A stretch of DNA of 42,182 bases from the NCBI GenBank assembly GCA_014730255.1, contig WJIQ01000388.1, positions 1 through 42,182 on the forward strand, written 5' to 3'. The notes below the pieces were generated by a model. It worked only from the letters and a program-made list of their open reading frames with translations. It was not told where the DNA came from and searched no databases. The stretch is from a bacterium (lineage in GTDB: Bacteria; Krumholzibacteriota; Krumholzibacteriia; LZORAL124-64-63). Numbering within the stretch: the first letter of the stretch is position 1; every line of letters begins with the position of its first letter. Made by a program: the position numbers and the translations under genes. Shown piece after piece: positions 1 to 10,865 of the stretch.

Positions 1-31
1 CCCCCCCCACCCCCGGTGACCGCGAGCACCC

Positions 32-1567
32 CTAGACGTCGAACTTCACCCCCTGCGCCAGGTGGACCTCGCCGCCGTAGTTGATGGTGTTCGTCTGCCG
101 GCGCATGTAGGCCTTCCAGGCGTCCGAGCCGCTCTCGCGACCGCCGCCGGTCTCCTTCTCGCCGCCGAAGGCGCCGCCGATCTCCGCACCCGAGGTGCCG
201 ATGTTCACGTTGGCGATGCCGCAGTCGGACCCGCGGTAGCTCAGGAAGGTCTCGCCCTCCATCACGCTGTCGGTGTAGATGGCCGAGCTGAGGCCCTGCG
301 GCACGTCGTTGTGCAGCTTGAGCGCCTGGTCGAGCTTCTTGTACTTCATCACGTAGAGGATCGGCGCGAAGGTCTCGTCCTGGACGATGTCCGCCTTGTT
401 GTCGATCTCGATGATGGTCGGCTCGACGAAGGTGCGCCGGCGGTTCTTGCTCGCGCGCTTGACCTTGCCGCCGCAGAGCAGCTTGCCGCCCTGCTCGAGG
501 GCCGCGGCGATGGCGTTCTGGTAGTCCTCGACCGCCGCCTCGTCGATCAGGGGGCCCATGAGCGTCTTCGGATCGAGCGGATCGCCGATGTTCACCTTCT
601 CGTAGAGGCCCACCAGCTTCTTGATGAAGGTGTTGTAGATCTTCTCCTGGATGATCAGCCGGCGGGTCGAGGTGCAACGCTGGCCGGCGGTGCCGACCGC
701 ACCGAAGAACGCGCTGGCCAGGGCCCCCTTCATGTCGCACTTCTCGCTGATGATCAGCGCGTTGTTGCCGCCCAGCTCGAGGATGGTGCGGCCGAGCCGC
801 GCGCCGACGACCTCGCCGATGCGCTTGCCCATGCGGGTCGAGCCCGTGGCCGAGACCAGCGGGATGCGCGGGTCGGCGATCAGGCGCTCGCCGATGGTCG
901 AGCCGCGGCCGACGACGACGCTGCTGATGCCCTCGGGCAGGTCGTTCCGGCGCAGCACGTCGGCCAGGATGTTCTGGCAGGCGATGGCGCAGTAGGGCGT
1001 CTTGCTGGACGGCTTCCACAGGGTGGTGTCGCCGCAGACCAGGGCGAGCGCGGTGTTCCACGACCACACCGCCACCGGGAAGTTGAACGCCGAGATGATG
1101 CCGACCGTGCCCAGCGGATGCCACTGCTCCATCATCCGGTGACCGGGCCGCTCGCTCTGCAGCGTCGGGCCCGAGAGGAACCGGCTCTGGCCGACGGCGA
1201 AGTCGCAGATGTCGATCATCTCCTGGACCTCGCCGAGGCCCTCGGTGTAGATCTTGCCCATCTCCAGGGAGACCAGCGCGCCGAGGGCCTCCTTCTTCTC
1301 GCGCAGCGCCTCGCCGAGCTGGCGGACGACCTCGCCGCGCCTGGGCGCGGGGATCGCGCGCCAGGCCTGGAATGCCTTCTGGCTCGCGCGCATCACCTTC
1401 TGGTAGTCGGCCGCCGAGCACTGCGTGACCTTGCCGAGCAGCTCGCCGGTGGTCGGGCTGTGCACCTCGATCACGTCCTTGCCGGTGGCGAACCACTCGC
1501 CGCCGCTGCTGGCGCCGCCGACCTTGGCCTTCAGGCCGAGCTCGCGGAAGATCTGAGCCTTGTTCAT
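32..1567 (-). CDS. amaB: ALDH7-family aldehyde dehydrogenase (alpha-aminoadipic semialdehyde dehydrogenase-like)
   Basis: 511 aa ORF; ALDH motifs LELGGNNALI and GTAGQRCTSTRR; ALDH7/antiquitin-like throughout; third gene of an operon with SDH and LKR. Confidence 0.88.
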   Translation of the reverse strand: MNKAQIFRELGLKAKVGGASSGGEWFATGKDVIEVHSPTTGELLGKVTQCSAADYQKVMRASQKAFQAWRAIPAPRRGEVVRQLGEALREKKEALGALVSLEMGKIYTEGLGEVQEMIDICDFAVGQSRFLSGPTLQSERPGHRMMEQWHPLGTVGIISAFNFPVAVWSWNTALALVCGDTTLWKPSSKTPYCAIACQNILADVLRRNDLPEGISSVVVGRGSTIGERLIADPRIPLVSATGSTRMGKRIGEVVGARLGRTILELGGNNALIISEKCDMKGALASAFFGAVGTAGQRCTSTRRLIIQEKIYNTFIKKLVGLYEKVNIGDPLDPKTLMGPLIDEAAVEDYQNAIAAALEQGGKLLCGGKVKRASKNRRRTFVEPTIIEIDNKADIVQDETFAPILYVMKYKKLDQALKLHNDVPQGLSSAIYTDSVMEGETFLSYRGSDCGIANVNIGTSGAEIGGAFGGEKETGGGRESGSDAWKAYMRRQTNTINYGGEVHLAQGVKFDV

Positions 1568-1577
1568 CGGTCGCCTC

Positions 1578-2909
1578 CTAGTAGGTCTCGCTGCGCTCGG
1601 TGAGCGCGATGTCCATGGTGGCCAGCTCGTCGAGGACAGGGTTGTAGATGCCCGGCAGCACCGGACGCAGGACGCCCGGCTCGGTGATCTCGCCGGTGAG
1701 GATCATGTGCGCGGCGATGGCCGCCGGCAGCGACACGGTGCGGCTCATGGCGCTGTCGCCGCCCTCCTGGCCGAAGTCGATCAGCTGCGACGTGATGTGC
1801 TCCCGGTGGCCGTCGGGGAACCGCGCCTGGAAGTCGTGGAACATGACGATCATGTCGAGCTCGCCCTCGGCGAAGGCGAGGCGCTCGAACATGAGGTCGC
1901 CCAGGGCGTCCAGCATGGTCGTGCGCTCGCCCTGGACCGGGCGATCGGAGAAGGCGCCCAGCCAGTGCAGGTTCCACGCAGGCAGGCAATCGGGTGCGAT
2001 GCCGGCCTCGCGGGCGAACGCCTCGCGCAGGTCCTCGTCCGGACCGGCGCCCAGGTGATCGCGCATGAGCTGGGCGTAGGTGCGCCCCTCGACGTCGAAC
2101 TCGTCGAGGTCCAGCAGGCCCGTCCTGCGGAAGTTGTAGATGGTGTCGCACCAGCCCATGTTGCGCAGGGTCCCGCGGTAGATGGTCGGGATCCCCTCGA
2201 GGCCGTAGACCTCCTGGTAGCCGATGCTGTCGCGATTGGGGTAGGCCTCGAAGTCGCCGAAGTCCGGCACCTGCAGGATGTGCATGTCGCGGAACAGGCG
2301 CGCGGGCGGGACCTCGACCTTGCGGCCGTCGAGCAGGTACTGCGCGCCGTTGCGGCTGGCGACGAGCACCCCGCGGGGGGCCCAGCTGAACTTGTAGCCG
2401 AACGGATTGTCGTTGTGCTGCGGGGCGGGCAGGCCGCCGGTGTAGCTGCGGAAGGCCACCAGCTCGCCGCCGCGGTTCTTCACGTCGTCGATGATGCGCA
2501 TGGACGACATGTGGTCGATGCCGGGGTCGACGCCGATCTCGTTGAGGATGGTCAGCCCCTTCTCGCGGGCCTCGCCATCGAGGGCGGCCATCTCCGGCGC
2601 CACGTAGCTCGTGGTCACCATGTTCTTGCCGGCGTCCAGGCAGTGGCGCGCGACCACCGGGTGGTACGGCGGCGGCACGAGGCTGATCGCCAGGTCGGTC
2701 TCGGCGATGAACTCGGCGAGCTTGGCCTCGTCGCCCATGTCCAGCGCGTAGGCACGTCCGTTCTCGTGGCCGGCGATCAGCGCCTCCGCTTTGGCCACGG
2801 TGCGGCTCGCGCAGGTGACCTCGTACCCCTCGTCGAGCAGGTAACGCACCAGCGGCCGTGCGACCAGACCAGCGCCGAGGACCAATACCTTCTTCATGGT
2901 GGCGTCCAT
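1578..2909 (-). CDS. Saccharopine dehydrogenase (glutamate-forming, LYS9/SDH type)
   Basis: N-terminal Rossmann motif VLVLGAGLVARPLVRYL; GVDPGIDHMSSMRIIDDV and GGLPAPQHNDNPFGYKFSW typical of the AASS SDH domain; alternative start Met at 2897. Confidence 0.88.
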   Translation of the reverse strand: MDATMKKVLVLGAGLVARPLVRYLLDEGYEVTCASRTVAKAEALIAGHENGRAYALDMGDEAKLAEFIAETDLAISLVPPPYHPVVARHCLDAGKNMVTTSYVAPEMAALDGEAREKGLTILNEIGVDPGIDHMSSMRIIDDVKNRGGELVAFRSYTGGLPAPQHNDNPFGYKFSWAPRGVLVASRNGAQYLLDGRKVEVPPARLFRDMHILQVPDFGDFEAYPNRDSIGYQEVYGLEGIPTIYRGTLRNMGWCDTIYNFRRTGLLDLDEFDVEGRTYAQLMRDHLGAGPDEDLREAFAREAGIAPDCLPAWNLHWLGAFSDRPVQGERTTMLDALGDLMFERLAFAEGELDMIVMFHDFQARFPDGHREHITSQLIDFGQEGGDSAMSRTVSLPAAIAAHMILTGEITEPGVLRPVLPGIYNPVLDELATMDIALTERSETY

Positions 2910-2916
2910 CCTTCGG

Positions 2917-4206
2917 TTAGGCGTTGAGGTATTGCTGGAGGTAGGCGTAGTCGGGGGTCAGGCGCCCCCGGTGGACGATGACGGCGTTCTTGAGCTCCGG
3001 CGGCAGGTCGAGCGCCGCGAAGGGCTGCGACCAGTCGCACGCCGCGAGCGCCGGCACCATGGCGCGCAGGACGTGGCTGAAGTGGTCGCTGCTCTCCTTC
3101 GAGACCTCGCAGGGGAGGTTGTCGACGGCCATGATCGCCGGTCCGGTCCCCTCGACGCCGTAGGTGATCGCGTCGCGGTCGCGGTCGTAGGTGTAGCTCG
3201 GCGTGTCGGGCATGGTGGCCTCGAGGGTGATCTCGATCGAGCCCTCGATGTCGCAGCTGATGTCGCCGATCGCCGCCAGACGCGGTTCGCGGTTCTCGAG
3301 CGCCCACTCGCGGGTGACCAGCCGCGGGTAGCGAGGCTCCCAGTAGATCGTGTTCATCAGCACGTCGAGATGATCGAGGTGCCGCGCGAACGTGCCGCGG
3401 TAGCGCTCGGGCTGCGCGTAGTACTCGGCGAGGTCGAACGCCTGGCCGGCGGCCGGCTCGACCATGTGCTCCTCCCGGAACTCCACGCAGCGGATGACCG
3501 GCGCGTCGCCGTCCCTGGCGGCCAGCCGCGGCAGGTCGGCCGGGTCGATCCACTCGCAGGGCAGGCAGTCGAGCACCTCGCGGCAGCCGCGCGCGACGTT
3601 GCCGTAGCCCGCCACGCCGATCACCAGGGGGCGCAGCTCGGCCGGCATCTCGTCCCGGAGGCGCGCGCCCAGGAGCCGCAGATGAGCCTTGGCGTCCTCG
3701 AAGCTCGTGTAGCGGTAGGTCTGCTCGACCTCGGCCAGAGGCGTCGTGATCCCGCGGGCGGCCAGCCGCTGGCCCAGCGTCCAGAGCGTGTCGATCATGC
3801 CGGCGTACCCGGCGTGCACGGAGAAGAAGATGAGCCGCCGTCCGGTCTCGGCGTCGCAGATCTTCTCGTAGTCGACCAGGCTGCACTCCAGATCGAGCAG
3901 GCGCTGCAGCATGGGCATGTTGTAGGCCTGGCCCTTGATCACGTGCGAGAAGTAGACGTACGCCTTGCCCGGCTCCAGCAGCGCGGTCGGGATCTCCTTG
4001 ACCGCCAGGATCAACGGGCACGGACCGAGGTCCTCGGCCACCTCGGCGCCGGCCTCGACGTAGTCCTGATCGGGGAAGATGCGGTTCGCCGAGGGCTGGA
4101 CCCGGAAGTCGAGACCCTCTCGGACGAGTTCGGCGAGATCGGCCGGGACCAGCGGTACCCGGCGCTCCCAGCGGTTCTTGTCCTCGCGACGGATGCCTAT
4201 GATCAC
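2917..4206 (-). CDS. Lysine-ketoglutarate reductase (LKR domain of AASS; saccharopine dehydrogenase, lysine-forming)
   Basis: IGIRREDKNRWERRVPLVPADLAELV, FFSVHAGYAGMIDTLWTLGQRL, SYTYDRDRDAITYGVEGTGPAIMAVDNLPCEVSKESSDHFS. GTG at 4206 preceded by AGAGGGG is preferred over the ORF start at 4281, which would fall inside the predicted -35. Confidence 0.83.
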   Translation of the reverse strand: MIIGIRREDKNRWERRVPLVPADLAELVREGLDFRVQPSANRIFPDQDYVEAGAEVAEDLGPCPLILAVKEIPTALLEPGKAYVYFSHVIKGQAYNMPMLQRLLDLECSLVDYEKICDAETGRRLIFFSVHAGYAGMIDTLWTLGQRLAARGITTPLAEVEQTYRYTSFEDAKAHLRLLGARLRDEMPAELRPLVIGVAGYGNVARGCREVLDCLPCEWIDPADLPRLAARDGDAPVIRCVEFREEHMVEPAAGQAFDLAEYYAQPERYRGTFARHLDHLDVLMNTIYWEPRYPRLVTREWALENREPRLAAIGDISCDIEGSIEITLEATMPDTPSYTYDRDRDAITYGVEGTGPAIMAVDNLPCEVSKESSDHFSHVLRAMVPALAACDWSQPFAALDLPPELKNAVIVHRGRLTPDYAYLQQYLNA

Positions 4207-4252
4207 TCTGCCAGCCCCTCTCGCGGCGAGCCAATCCCAGGGTCCCGCGGCA

Positions 4253-4281
4253 AAGCTAGGCCCGCTGAAATCGCCAGTCAA
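4253..4281 (-). promoter_or_regulatory. Candidate sigma70-type promoter for the lysine operon
   Basis: Minus strand TTGACT - 17 nt - TAGCTT, about 45 nt upstream of GTG 4206. Confidence 0.45.
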
Positions 4282-4288
4282 GAAAGGG

Positions 4289-4846
4289 CTACAGGTACTT
4301 CTCGAAGACCACGACCACGATCGGCAGAACGAAGCCCAGGGTCATCCAGACGCCCCCGCGGCCGGTCAGTCCCTTGCGTCCCTTGATCAGGAACGGGCCC
4401 GACAGCGCCAGCAGCAGGAGGATCACCGCATAGGCGTCGGCGATCCAGGTCCACAGGCCCTTGCCCTGGTTCAGGTGCAGGAAGTTCACGTCGCGCAGGA
4501 TCGGCCGCGGCACCAGGCGCTCCTCCCGCACCAGGCCGCTGGCCAGGTTCACGTCGAGGGTCGCGCTGGGAGTGATGACGCGCAGGACGTCCTCGGTCGC
4601 GCGCCAGACGTTGCGCACCGGCTCCTCGAGGCTCAGCTGCTCGAGCACCAGCGGGCTGACCGTCTCGGTGGGCGCGATGCCCGGCGCGGCGATCGTCCAC
4701 TCGTTGCGAACCTGCTCGTAGCTCGGATTCCAGTCCTCGACGTGGTTGACCGCCACGCCGCTGACGGCGTAGATCACCGTCAGGCCGACGGCGAAGAACC
4801 CCAGCTCGCGGTGCAGGAAACGGCAGACCTTGCGGAACTTGCTCAA
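4289..4846 (-). CDS. PepSY-associated TM helix protein
   Basis: FRKVCRFLHRELGFFAVGLTVIYAVSGVAVNHV...; several TM helices; TTG start with GGAGG 7 nt upstream. Confidence 0.72.
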   Translation of the reverse strand: MSKFRKVCRFLHRELGFFAVGLTVIYAVSGVAVNHVEDWNPSYEQVRNEWTIAAPGIAPTETVSPLVLEQLSLEEPVRNVWRATEDVLRVITPSATLDVNLASGLVREERLVPRPILRDVNFLHLNQGKGLWTWIADAYAVILLLLALSGPFLIKGRKGLTGRGGVWMTLGFVLPIVVVVFEKYL

Positions 4847-4863
4847 CCGGCGGCCTCCGGAGG

Positions 4864-4905
4864 CGCGGGCCCACCGCCGGCCGTCGACCGGCGCGTGGGC
4901 CCGCG
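4864..4905. terminator. Strong GC-rich inverted repeat, possible terminator of the DUF4920 gene (no U-tract)
   Basis: CGCGGGCCCAC-CGCCGG-ccgtcga-CCGGCG-c-GTGGGCCCGCG: 17 bp stem with one 1-nt bulge between two minus-strand genes. Confidence 0.5.
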
Positions 4906-4923
4906 AGGTGGGCGATCAGGGGA

Positions 4924-5535
4924 TCAGGACTCGGCCGACGCCAGCACGACGGCGCCGGTGCCCTTGATGCGATACATGGTGATGCCCTCGGCGGGCACCG
5001 TGCTCCTGTCGAAGGACTCGCCCTGGCACTCGGCCTCGTGCTCGAGGAACGCGCAGGCCTGCTCGTGGGTCATGGGGATGCCCTCGAGCACGCCCTCGAC
5101 GATGGCGGTCTGGCCCATGATCTCGGGCGGGAAGACGATCTCGCCGTCCTCGACCTTCAGCTGGATCTTCTGCATCTCCTTGTCGCTGGCGATCTCGATC
5201 CAGCAGCCACGGCTCTTGCAGACGCCGACGATCGGGCCCTGCACGCGCACCGTGTGGCCGAGATGCTTCTCCGGCTGGGCGAGGAGCTTGCTGATGGGCA
5301 TGGTGTCGCCGGCCGCCACGCCCTCGCCGTAGACGTCGCCACCGGGGGCGGGCAGATCGGCGGAGACCGACTGGGCCTTGGCCTCGGTCGTGGCGCTCTT
5401 GCAGGTGCTCGCGCAGGCGGCGGGGTCGCAGCCGCCGGCAGCCTTGGCGGGATCGGGGTCGGCGACGGCGTCACTGGTGACGACGCCGAGGGCGAGGATG
5501 GCGAGAAGGGCGGCAATGACGGTCATCGATCGCAT
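4924..5535 (-). CDS. Exported DUF4920-type protein
   Basis: Signal peptide MTVIAALLAILALGVVTSDAVA; VRVQGPIVGVCKSRGCWIEIASDKEMQKIQLKVEDGEIVFPPE...VEGVLEG. Upstream in-frame ATGs up to 5592. Confidence 0.7.
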   Translation of the reverse strand: MRSMTVIAALLAILALGVVTSDAVADPDPAKAAGGCDPAACASTCKSATTEAKAQSVSADLPAPGGDVYGEGVAAGDTMPISKLLAQPEKHLGHTVRVQGPIVGVCKSRGCWIEIASDKEMQKIQLKVEDGEIVFPPEIMGQTAIVEGVLEGIPMTHEQACAFLEHEAECQGESFDRSTVPAEGITMYRIKGTGAVVLASAES

Positions 5536-5607
5536 GTCGACCTGCCTGAGTTCGGGGTTCATCGGATCCGGGTGTTGCAACAAGGATGGCAACTCTACGC
5601 CGGGATT

Positions 5608-6585
5608 TCAAGGCCCGAGCGGCAAGATCCGGCAGAACGCATCGGCCAGACCGTTGCACCACGTGGTCCAGTTGTGGCCCGAGGGCCTCTCCCGGTACAC
5701 AACGTCGAAGTCGGCGTTTTCCAGCGCAGCGGCGAGATTCTCGTTGGGACGATGCAGCCATTCCAGCGTCCCGGTCTGCAGGACCCAGCGGACCGGCCGC
5801 CAGGCCTCGGTGCGCACGCGCTCGGCCCACCACTCCTTGCCCGAATGCGGACCGTCGGCCAGCCGCTGGCCGGGATGGAAGAGGAAGGCCCCGGACTGGC
5901 TGACCACGGTCTGGAAGCTGAGCGGATGCCGCCAGGCCAGCTCGGCGCTGCAGAGCCCGCCCATGCTGGCGCCCCAGGCCGTCCGCTGCCCGTTGCCGGG
6001 CGCGCGCGACTGGACCGCGGACAGCAGCTCCTCGGTCACGAAGGCCAGGTAGCGGTCGTTGAAGTGGTACTCGCGCGTGCGGTCCACCGGCGGGATGAAC
6101 ACCAGGTGGGCCGGCGCGCAGCGTCCCGCCCGCAGCAGGCGGTCGAAGACCTGCGGCGTCTTGCCCCAGCCGAAGTAGGCCTTGCCGTCCTGGAAGACGA
6201 CCTGCGGCAGGGGCTCGTTCGCGTGGCCGGCCGGGGTGTAGACGAGCACGTGGCGCGACTGGCCCAGGTGCTCGCTGTCCAGACGCAGGCGCACGACCTG
6301 GCCCGCCGGCGCGGTCTTCGCCGGGACCTGCGACCACGGGTCGGGCTCGTACTCGGGACCGGCGAGGTAGCGGGCGTACTCCCACCAGGGATTGTTCGGC
6401 GGATTGGGATTGAGCGGGTCGGGCCGCGGCTCGCCCTCGCGGTCGAGCCAGGCGTACTCGAAGTACACGTCGTCGGGCAGCTCGAAGGGCGCGACCTCGG
6501 CGACGGGTCGCGGGGCGCGGAACCAGTCGTCGAGGTCGCTCACCAGGTGGGTGGCCCAGCTCGGCGGTGTCAGGTCGACCCTCAT
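5608..6585 (-). CDS. Enterochelin esterase-like alpha/beta hydrolase
   Basis: VLVYTPAGHANEPLPQVVFQDG...; nucleophile elbow GASMGGLCSAELAW; GHNWTTW near the C-terminus. Confidence 0.8.
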   Translation of the reverse strand: MRVDLTPPSWATHLVSDLDDWFRAPRPVAEVAPFELPDDVYFEYAWLDREGEPRPDPLNPNPPNNPWWEYARYLAGPEYEPDPWSQVPAKTAPAGQVVRLRLDSEHLGQSRHVLVYTPAGHANEPLPQVVFQDGKAYFGWGKTPQVFDRLLRAGRCAPAHLVFIPPVDRTREYHFNDRYLAFVTEELLSAVQSRAPGNGQRTAWGASMGGLCSAELAWRHPLSFQTVVSQSGAFLFHPGQRLADGPHSGKEWWAERVRTEAWRPVRWVLQTGTLEWLHRPNENLAAALENADFDVVYRERPSGHNWTTWCNGLADAFCRILPLGP

Positions 6586-6592
6586 GGCCCGA

Positions 6593-6901
6593 TCACGTCT
6601 TCAGATCGCGCCCCGACTTGTCCCGCAACGTCTGGACCTTGCTCTCGAGCCGGCCGGACTTGCCCGCCCGGTAGTCCACCTTCAGGTTGACGGCGATGCG
6701 GTCGCTGTCCTGGCGCATGCGCTCGAAGCAGCGGGTGACCACGGCCATGACCTCGTCCCACTCGCCCTCGAGGCAGGTACCCATCGGCCCGAGCCGGTAC
6801 TCGACGCCGCTGTCGTCGATGATCTCCAGCGAGCGCTTGACGTACTCGCTCACGCTCGCGCCCTTGTCCGTCGGGAACATCGAGAACTCGAGCAACACCA
6901 T
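6593..6901 (-). CDS. MTH1187/YkoF-like thiamine-binding family (UPF0045) protein
   Basis: 102 aa; MVLLEFSMFPTDKGASVSEYVKRSLEIIDDSGVEYRLGPMGTCLEGEWDEVMAVV. Confidence 0.82.
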   Translation of the reverse strand: MVLLEFSMFPTDKGASVSEYVKRSLEIIDDSGVEYRLGPMGTCLEGEWDEVMAVVTRCFERMRQDSDRIAVNLKVDYRAGKSGRLESKVQTLRDKSGRDLKT

Positions 6902-6914
6902 GATCGGCCTTTCG

Positions 6915-8723
<1,809 letters not shown>

Positions 8724-8837
8724 GGTGCCGCCAAGATAACCGGCCGCCCGGTCCCGTCAACGCGCGTTCACGGTTGACAGGCCCGCAGGTGCGGTCGACC
8801 ATGGTTATGTAGTCGAAAGACCACAAGGGAGGCGGGC

Positions 8838-9947
8838 ATGGAACGCGAACTGGCGGCCGCACTGAACGACCTCGGACTCTCGAGCACCGAGGCGGCGATC
8901 TACGTCGCCCTGCTCGAGCACGCGAGCGAGGGACCGATCAGCGCCTACAAGCTGGCGCAGACCCTCGGGCGCGACCCGGCCAACATGACCAAGGCCATCG
9001 GCATGATGGTCAAGCGCGGCGCCGTCACGGCCACGGGCAAGCGGCCGCGGCTGTACACGCCGGTGCCGCCGCGCGCGTTCCTCGGCGAGCTCACCGCCAG
9101 GGTCGAGGCCCGCCGAGACGAGGCGGTCGCCATGCTCGAACGGCTCGGCCCCGCCCCCCCGGACGAGCGGCCGCACGAGCTGACGAGCGTGCCGGAGGCG
9201 TTCGAGCGCGCGCGCCTCCTGCTGGCCGCGGCCGAGCGCATCGTGCTGGTCCACGCGGCTCCGGAGTGGCTGGACCGGCTTCGCGACGACCTCGCCCGCG
9301 CGGCCGATGACCAGGGCGCCGTCGTGCTCACCCGCTCGCCGGCGCTGGACGACGCGCCGGGGCCGTGGCTGCGCCTGGCCGTTGACGGCGCCGCGTCGCT
9401 CACGGCGATCGGACGTCCCGGCGGCGACGCGCTGCTCCACGGTCAATGGAGCCGCAACCCCGCCGCGGCGTTCGTCGCGCACCGCGAGCTCGGCCTCGAG
9501 GTCGTGCTCGACGACGTCCTCGAGCTGCTGCACGAGGGTGCCGGGGCCGACCTCGTGCGCCGCCGTGCGGACGATCAGTGGGCCCTGGTCCAGCGGCAGG
9601 TCCGGTGGAAGCACCGCTGGAAGGAGGCCGGGCTCGCGGCCTACACGCCGGCCACCCCCGCGGCGGCCGAGGCCGGAGACGCGGCGGCCGAGGCCGGGGC
9701 CAGGGCGGTCGAGCGCGTGGAGATCGATCGCGACGAGATCGCCCGGGCGATGGCCGAGGTGTCGGCCGAGCTGGAAACGCCCGGCCCGGAGGAGACCGTC
9801 GACGAGGACGCCACGCCCTCCGAGGACGCGTTCCAGCCCGAGACCCCGGGCCAGCCCCTGAAGGCCGCCGAGGCGGCCGCCGGCGAGTCGGCGGACGACG
9901 ATGGCGGGCCGCTGAAGTTCATCTTCCGTCGGAAACGGAAGGACTAG
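8838..9947 (+). CDS. TrmB-family-like helix-turn-helix transcriptional regulator
   Basis: LGLSSTEAAIYVALLEHASEGPISAYKLAQTLGRDPANMTKAIGMMVKRGAV, then a sensor-like domain; AGGGAGG upstream of ATG. Confidence 0.75.
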   Translation: MERELAAALNDLGLSSTEAAIYVALLEHASEGPISAYKLAQTLGRDPANMTKAIGMMVKRGAVTATGKRPRLYTPVPPRAFLGELTARVEARRDEAVAMLERLGPAPPDERPHELTSVPEAFERARLLLAAAERIVLVHAAPEWLDRLRDDLARAADDQGAVVLTRSPALDDAPGPWLRLAVDGAASLTAIGRPGGDALLHGQWSRNPAAAFVAHRELGLEVVLDDVLELLHEGAGADLVRRRADDQWALVQRQVRWKHRWKEAGLAAYTPATPAAAEAGDAAAEAGARAVERVEIDRDEIARAMAEVSAELETPGPEETVDEDATPSEDAFQPETPGQPLKAAEAAAGESADDDGGPLKFIFRRKRKD

Positions 9948-10863
9948 ATTCGCGGTCGTAGCGTGGCCCCACCACGAGCTGGACCGCCCGCGGGATCACG
10001 CGCGCCTCGACCGGCGTGACCCCGAGCATCTCCCCGTCGATCTGCACCGGCAATGGCGGCGTGGCGTCGATGCGCACGTGCTGCGACTTGAAGTGGATCA
10101 TGCGACGTGGGTGCGGACCGCGCCAGGCGAGCATCCTCGCCAGGATCACCAGGACATCCCAGAGCGAGCGGCTCGAGATGAGCGTGACGTCGAGGAACCC
10201 GTCCGACGGATCGGTGTCCGGCGTCATGCGCAGGCGCAGGTCGGGCACCCGGCCGATGTTGGTCACGAAGATGGCGTTGGCCCGCCGCCGGCGCCGCGTA
10301 CCCTCGGACTCGACCACGACCGACGCGCTCTGCCGGCGGAACAGGTTGCGGATGCCGGCCCAGAGGTAAGTGCCCAGGCCGAAGAAGTTCTTCCAGCGCC
10401 GTGGGCTGTCCTTGACCACGTTGGCCGGGAACCCCACGGCCGTCATCAGGACGAAGTGCCGCTTGCGGCCGACGAGGTAGCCGACGTCGAACTCCTGGAC
10501 GCGTCCCTGGAACACCGCGCTGACGGCCGGTCCCGGGAACCAGGGCAAGGCGAGGGTGAGCGGGATGACGTTGGCGCTGCCGCCGGCGATGTGGGCCAGC
10601 GGCACCTTCTGCGCGGCCTCGACCTGGCCGTCGACCGCCTCCTGCAGGCTGCCGTCGCCACCGAGGACGCAGACGAGGTCGAAGCCTTCGTCGGCCGCGC
10701 CGTGCGACCAGCGCCGGATGTCGCCGGGCTCGCGAGACTCGCGCTGCTCGACGGTCAGGCCGCGCCGCTGGAGATCGCGCACCACGCGTTTGGCGTAGCG
10801 CGGCGCCAGGCCGGGGCCGGACACGGGATTGACCACCAGCAGGGCGTTGTGGAATTCGGGCAT
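9919..10863 (-). CDS. Diacylglycerol/lipid kinase family protein (YegS/DgkB-like)
   Basis: LLVVNPVSGPGLAPRYAKRVVRDL, VCVLGGDGSLQEAVDG (GGDG), GGSANVIP. Confidence 0.87.
   Translation of the reverse strand: MPEFHNALLVVNPVSGPGLAPRYAKRVVRDLQRRGLTVEQRESREPGDIRRWSHGAADEGFDLVCVLGGDGSLQEAVDGQVEAAQKVPLAHIAGGSANVIPLTLALPWFPGPAVSAVFQGRVQEFDVGYLVGRKRHFVLMTAVGFPANVVKDSPRRWKNFFGLGTYLWAGIRNLFRRQSASVVVESEGTRRRRRANAIFVTNIGRVPDLRLRMTPDTDPSDGFLDVTLISSRSLWDVLVILARMLAWRGPHPRRMIHFKSQHVRIDATPPLPVQIDGEMLGVTPVEARVIPRAVQLVVGPRYDRESSPSVSDGR
9923..9941. terminator. Hairpin within overlapping convergent 3' ends
   Basis: CTTCCGT-cggaa-ACGGAAG, perfect 7 bp stem inside the 29-bp convergent overlap. Confidence 0.35.
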
Positions 10864-10865
10864 CG

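Noticed and set aside
62-5332. Long plus-strand ORFs (62-1603, 1560-2927, 2896-4386, 4079-5332)
   Set aside because: Antisense shadows of the lysine operon and following genes; LVDDxx/AAV-rich translations without recognisable domains.
8774-8810. TTGACA with downstream GGTTATGT upstream of the TrmB-like gene
   Set aside because: Spacing of about 23-25 nt is too long for a standard sigma70 promoter; no better -10 at 16-18 nt.
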